This document shows, piece after piece, positions 60,931 to 64,000 of a stretch of 64,000 bases of DNA. Position 1 is the first letter of the stretch, and every line of letters starts with the position of its first letter. The notes below the pieces were generated by a model. It was not told the origin of the DNA, ran no database searches, and was given only the letters and a program-made list of their open reading frames with translations. This DNA comes from JANXXV01 sp038200305. Lineage in GTDB: Bacteria > Acidobacteriota > Terriglobia > Bryobacterales > Bryobacteraceae. The stretch is taken from the NCBI GenBank assembly GCA_038200305.1, contig JBBPYD010000066.1:25526-89525 (forward strand), read 5' to 3'. The position numbers and the translations under genes are program-made.

Positions 60931-61374
60931 ATGGCGAATACCACCGAACAACAACTTGATTCCCTTAAACAGAAGTACGCCTCGGTCCTCAGGACCATTG
61001 AGCAGCAAGGTGTCCGTTTGACGCACGTGCATGTGCAGGACAACAAGCTCGTCATCCAGGGAGAAGCGCCCTCTGAGGAAGCAAAGAACAAAGTCTGGGA
61101 TCAGATCAAATTAGTAGATCCGCAATATAGCGATCTCACTGCCGATATCTCCGTGCAGGCTGGCGCAACCGCGTCGGCATCGCCCGGTAGCTCTGCTTCC
61201 GGAGCCGGCGGCCAGACCTATACGGTTCAGCCCGGCGACTCACTCTCGAAAATCAGTAAGCAGTTCTATGGGGATGCCAATCGTTACATGCAAATTTTCG
61301 AGGCCAACAAAGATAAGCTATCGGACCCGGACAAGATCAAAGCAGGCCAGGTACTAACAATCCCAAGCCACTAG
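60931..61374 (+). CDS. BON/LysM domain protein (YgaU-like)
   Basis: 147 residues; ATG 60931 follows GGAGG. Residues 1-80 are a BON-like alpha/beta domain (VRLTHVHVQDNKLVIQGEAP). A Ser/Ala/Gly linker leads to a LysM repeat (TYTVQPGDSLSKISKQFYGD) that closes the protein. No signal peptide. E. coli YgaU (Kbp) has the same layout and binds potassium. A potassium-binding or cell-wall role is possible; which is not decided by sequence. Confidence 0.9.
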   Translation: MANTTEQQLDSLKQKYASVLRTIEQQGVRLTHVHVQDNKLVIQGEAPSEEAKNKVWDQIKLVDPQYSDLTADISVQAGATASASPGSSASGAGGQTYTVQPGDSLSKISKQFYGDANRYMQIFEANKDKLSDPDKIKAGQVLTIPSH

Positions 61375-61384
61375 GAGAATATCA

Positions 61385-61906
61385 ATGAATTGGATAAATG
61401 AGATTGGGGGAATGCTCCAACAATACACCGGCGCCACCGCCGGCAACGCTCCCGCCAACACCGTCCAGGATTTCGAACACGTATCGGCCGCTGCGCCCAA
61501 GCCTACCCTCGCGGAAGGCTTGTCGGAAGCATTTCGTTCCGATCAAACGCCGGCCTTCGGGAATATGCTATCCCATCTGTTTGGGCAATCGAACGGACAA
61601 CAGCAAGCGGGTCTGCTAAATACCCTGCTCTCCGTGGCCGGCCCTGGAGTGATCGGTGCGTTGGCGCGGGCTGGTGGACCATCTCTCGGAGGCATGTTGC
61701 CGGGAGCACAAACTCAGATTACGCCCGAACAGGCGTCTCAAATATCGCCGGATGCCGTTCACGAAATCGCCACACAAGCGGAGAAACAGGATCCATCAAT
61801 CGTGGACAAGGTAAGCGCCTACTATGCCGAACATCCAACTCTAATCAAGACCCTGGGAGCGGGTGCGCTGGCCGTCGTGATGGGCAAGATGGCGAACAAG
61901 CTATAA
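61385..61906 (+). CDS. Protein of unknown function with C-terminal hydrophobic helix
   Basis: 173 residues; ATG 61385 follows AGGAGA by seven bases. It is rich in Ala, Gly, Gln and Pro. A glycine-rich middle (QQQAGLLNTLLSVAGPGVIG) and a C-terminal helix (TLIKTLGAGALAVVMGKMA) are notable. No known family is certain; some DUF937-like features are visible. It is the last of three closely spaced genes with the RRM and BON-LysM proteins. Confidence 0.65.
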   Translation: MNWINEIGGMLQQYTGATAGNAPANTVQDFEHVSAAAPKPTLAEGLSEAFRSDQTPAFGNMLSHLFGQSNGQQQAGLLNTLLSVAGPGVIGALARAGGPSLGGMLPGAQTQITPEQASQISPDAVHEIATQAEKQDPSIVDKVSAYYAEHPTLIKTLGAGALAVVMGKMANKL

Positions 61907-61924
61907 GCAGCCATACACTGAAGA

Positions 61925-63190
61925 GTGTCGTCACAGATCAACGCAAGCGGGATAACTGCGCAGGCCAGCAAGCACATTGAGGAACGCACCGTATTCACAA
62001 TTCTAGCGGCCATCAGTTTTTGTCACCTGTTGAATGACATGGTGCAATCGCTCATTCCGGCGATTTATCCAATTCTTAAGGACTCCTTCCATCTCGACTT
62101 TGGACAGTTGGGCCTCATCACCCTGACCTACCAATTGACCGCATCGCTTCTGCAGCCCCTCATTGGCTTCTACACCGATAGCCGTCCGAAGCCTTACTCC
62201 CTCTCTATCGGAATGGGCTTCACTCTCGTCGGCCTGATCCTGTTTTCCATGGCCCCCACCTTTACCATGCTCCTGATTTCTGCCGCGCTGGTGGGGGTCG
62301 GGTCCGCCGTATTCCACCCGGAATCTTCCAGGGTAGCCCGTATGGCCTCAGGCGGACAGCACGGCATGGCGCAATCGCTTTTTCAAGTTGGCGGAAACGC
62401 CGGATCTGCCCTGGGGCCATTGCTGGCCGCTTTTATCGTGCTTCCCAGGGGACAAACCAGTATCGGCTGGTTCTCCCTCGCGGCTCTTCTCGCTATTGTC
62501 GTCCTGGCCAAGGTAGGTGCCTGGTACAAAACCCACGCGGCCGCCCACGCAAGCTCCCGGCCAAAGAATAAAGAGGGACATGCAAACCTATCGTCCCGCC
62601 AGGTCGCAATCGCGATTGCCATTTTGATTGCGCTCATTTTCTCGAAATATTTCTACCTAGCGAGTTTGACCAGCTACTATACCTTCTACTTGATTGCCAA
62701 GTTTCACCTGTCCGTGCAAAGCGCGCAAATGCATTTATTTATTTTCTTGGGTGCCGTTGCCGCCGGCACCATCGTTGGAGGACCCATAGGCGATCGCATC
62801 GGCCGCAAGTACGTTATCTGGTGCTCCATTCTCGGCGTGCTTCCTTTTACCCTGCTATTGCCATACGCGAATCTGTTCTGGACTCGCGTTCTCAGCGTGG
62901 CGATTGGCCTGATCCTGGCCTCGGCTTTCTCCGCGATCCTGGTTTACGCCCAGGATCTGGTTCCCGGCAAAGTGGGAATGATATCCGGACTATTCTTCGG
63001 ATTCGCCTTCGGCATGGGCGGCGTCGGAGCGGCCCTCCTCGGCCAACTGGCTGATCGAACCGGCATCGCCTTCGTCTACCAAGTCTGCTCATTTCTGCCC
63101 GTCATCGGTCTCCTCACCGGCTTTCTGCCAGACCTGGAAAACCGCCGGCGGGCCAAAATCCGCGTTGATCCGCAGCCGGCAGGTCTTTAG
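61925..63190 (+). CDS. MFS transporter, fosmidomycin-resistance (Fsr) type
   Basis: 421 residues from GTG 61925. Twelve helices; helix 1 region is ISFCHLLNDMVQSLIPAIYP and LITLTYQLTASLLQPLIGFY follows, the pattern of Fsr-like exporters. VGVGSAVFHPESSRVARMAS and GGPIGDRIGRKYVIWCSILG also fit. Fsr exports fosmidomycin, which targets isoprenoid synthesis; substrate here unknown. It begins 18 bases after the preceding gene and may be cotranscribed. Confidence 0.88.
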   Translation: MSSQINASGITAQASKHIEERTVFTILAAISFCHLLNDMVQSLIPAIYPILKDSFHLDFGQLGLITLTYQLTASLLQPLIGFYTDSRPKPYSLSIGMGFTLVGLILFSMAPTFTMLLISAALVGVGSAVFHPESSRVARMASGGQHGMAQSLFQVGGNAGSALGPLLAAFIVLPRGQTSIGWFSLAALLAIVVLAKVGAWYKTHAAAHASSRPKNKEGHANLSSRQVAIAIAILIALIFSKYFYLASLTSYYTFYLIAKFHLSVQSAQMHLFIFLGAVAAGTIVGGPIGDRIGRKYVIWCSILGVLPFTLLLPYANLFWTRVLSVAIGLILASAFSAILVYAQDLVPGKVGMISGLFFGFAFGMGGVGAALLGQLADRTGIAFVYQVCSFLPVIGLLTGFLPDLENRRRAKIRVDPQPAGL

Positions 63191-63369
63191 AGTCTTTCCC
63201 CCTTATTCAGTCCCTTCACTTTCTTCCACGGTGCGGATCTCGCGCCGCCACGCACCGCACCACAAACACGATTGGGTGCGGGAACCGCCGCTCCCAGAGC
63301 CCCGGCCGGCCTACGGCGAGGTCGCAAGGGAGTTGTCGAGAAAGGAAGTACAGATCCCAGATCCGGCTT

Positions 63370-63778
63370 CACTCATTCTGGCCGGCGAGGCAGACGGCTT
63401 CGCGTGGCGAGCCTCGAACAAGTCCAGGCGATTTTCGAGGAGGGGCAAATTGGCCTGATTCTCATTGGCATGCCGGGATTGGAGAAGCGGCTGGCGCGTT
63501 ATCCGCGGTTCTACTCGCGAATTGGATTCGTGCATGAGTTTCGGCCGTTAGGTGCGGCGGAGATCCGCCAATTGTTGGAGCAGCGCTGGACACCCGCTGA
63601 TGTAAATTTGCCTGCGCAGCCGTGGGCTGAAGATGCCGTAGCGGCCATCATCCGAATTGCGGGCGGGATCGGCTCCTCCCCCAGATGGAGCGAATTCTCG
63701 AAATTAAGTCGTTGTGGCAAGTGACAAAAAGCCGTTGTGGAAGCTGCGCGTGAGAGCTTGGTCATTAGGCGGTCTTGA
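63370..63778 (+). pseudogene. Decayed AAA ATPase of a transposition system (TniB-like)
   Basis: The readable core is VASLEQVQAIFEEGQIGLIL, then IGMPGLEKRLARYPRFYSRI and GFVHEFRPLGAAEIRQLLEQ, the second half of TniB/transposition-helper ATPases. Before it, LILAGEADG in another frame is the Walker B remnant. After IRIAGG the match moves to RLLPQMERILEIKSLWQVTK and then to AVVEAARESLVI, ending at 63778. At least three frame breaks are needed and the Walker A part is absent. It is a mobile-element relic. From 63191 to here no gene is supported. Confidence 0.8.
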
Positions 63779-63904
63779 GATAAGACTCTTCGCTGCGGCG
63801 TCACTGGGGATCTATCCGCGCTGGCTACTTTCCGGTATCGCCGGGCCCAACTTCGGGACGGCCGGTCTTCCGGCCACAGCGCGCCGACGCGAAGCTGCCA
63901 TGCA

Positions 63905-64000
63905 CTATATTGTGGACTCCTGGTTTACGCCCTGTCCACGTCTTCGCAATTTGCAAACCCCGATTGCAGCAATTCCAAGGATGACTAGTCCGATCGAAGA
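63905..64000 (-). CDS. Membrane-anchored protein, C-terminal fragment (PEP-CTERM-like tail)
   Basis: The open frame enters from the right edge and stops at 63905. Its 31 residues are a hydrophobic stretch SIGLVILGIAAIGVCK, then the basic cluster LRRR and a short polar tail. This is the order of sorting tails of the PEP-CTERM kind, although the PEP box would lie outside the window. A plain type I membrane anchor is equally possible. Confidence 0.45.
   Translation of the reverse strand, partial: SSIGLVILGIAAIGVCKLRRRGQGVNQESTI

Overview
The window looks like a chromosomal segment from an Acidobacteriota bacterium, most likely of the Solibacter/Bryobacter kind. This is inferred from gene content and not from a 16S gene. 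The clues are a PadR-regulator/ADOP-type ABC permease pair, many secreted or Tat-exported oxidoreductases and esterases, a Gfo/Idh/MocA protein with a Tat signal, a PqaA-like secreted protein, a ferritin-like DUF892 protein and a c-di-AMP riboswitch. Base composition is moderately GC-rich, genes are tightly packed on both strands, and GTG/TTG starts are common. No rRNA, tRNA, CRISPR array or intact insertion sequence was seen.

Layout. 1-5.5 kb: PadR C-terminus, ADOP permease, lipoprotein, broken BlaI gene, secreted M20 amidohydrolase. 5.5-11.7 kb: MFS transporter, DinB protein, two secreted alpha/beta hydrolases, methyltransferase, DUF892. 11.9-18.8 kb: histidine-kinase relic, exported-looking D-2-hydroxyacid dehydrogenase coupled to a pterin-binding protein that appears to start at CTG, second EF-G, MltD-like transglycosylase, bipolar histone-H1-like protein. 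18.9-24.4 kb: small protein, HipA-like kinase, ThiO, class IV aminotransferase, zinc-ribbon protein, then a YtrA-type regulator with a clear operator in front of a decayed ABC exporter. 24.4-31 kb: isochorismatase-like hydrolase, c-di-AMP riboswitch plus APC transporter, and a three-gene exopolysaccharide export set (BY-kinase, GumC/Wzz, OPX). 31-35.4 kb: EVE protein, Maf, possible structured RNA, dciA-gatC-gatA, superoxide dismutase. 35.4-41.7 kb (mostly minus strand): TPR protein, membrane protein, frameshifted POT transporter, protealysin-like M4 protease, a histidine phosphatase fused in frame to an emfourin-like protease-inhibitor domain, Cdd1-like HhH protein, O-methyltransferase, YceI. 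41.7-56.5 kb: nfo-leuS, Gfo/Idh/MocA, tpx, DUF255, M20 dipeptidase-fumC, broken DUF4396, Gly-rich protein, SDR, PqaA-like-ICMT. 56.8-64 kb: solitary cas6-ispE-apt, acyP, hemB, RRM/BON-LysM/small-protein trio, fosmidomycin-resistance-type MFS, and a decayed transposition AAA ATPase at the edge.

Housekeeping genes (leuS, gatCA, fusA-like, hemB, ispE, apt, fumC, maf, dciA) show that this is core chromosome. Between them lie several decay points: BlaI, histidine kinase, ABC exporter, POT, DUF4396 and transposase helper. The most notable items are the phosphatase-emfourin fusion beside its probable M4 target, the solitary Cas6 inside an ispE-apt transcription unit, the apparent CTG start inside a CTGA overlap, the intact YtrA regulator and double operator left in front of a dead ABC transporter, the histone-like protein with an acidic N-terminal half, and the c-di-AMP riboswitch in front of a transporter with a cytosolic C-terminal domain.
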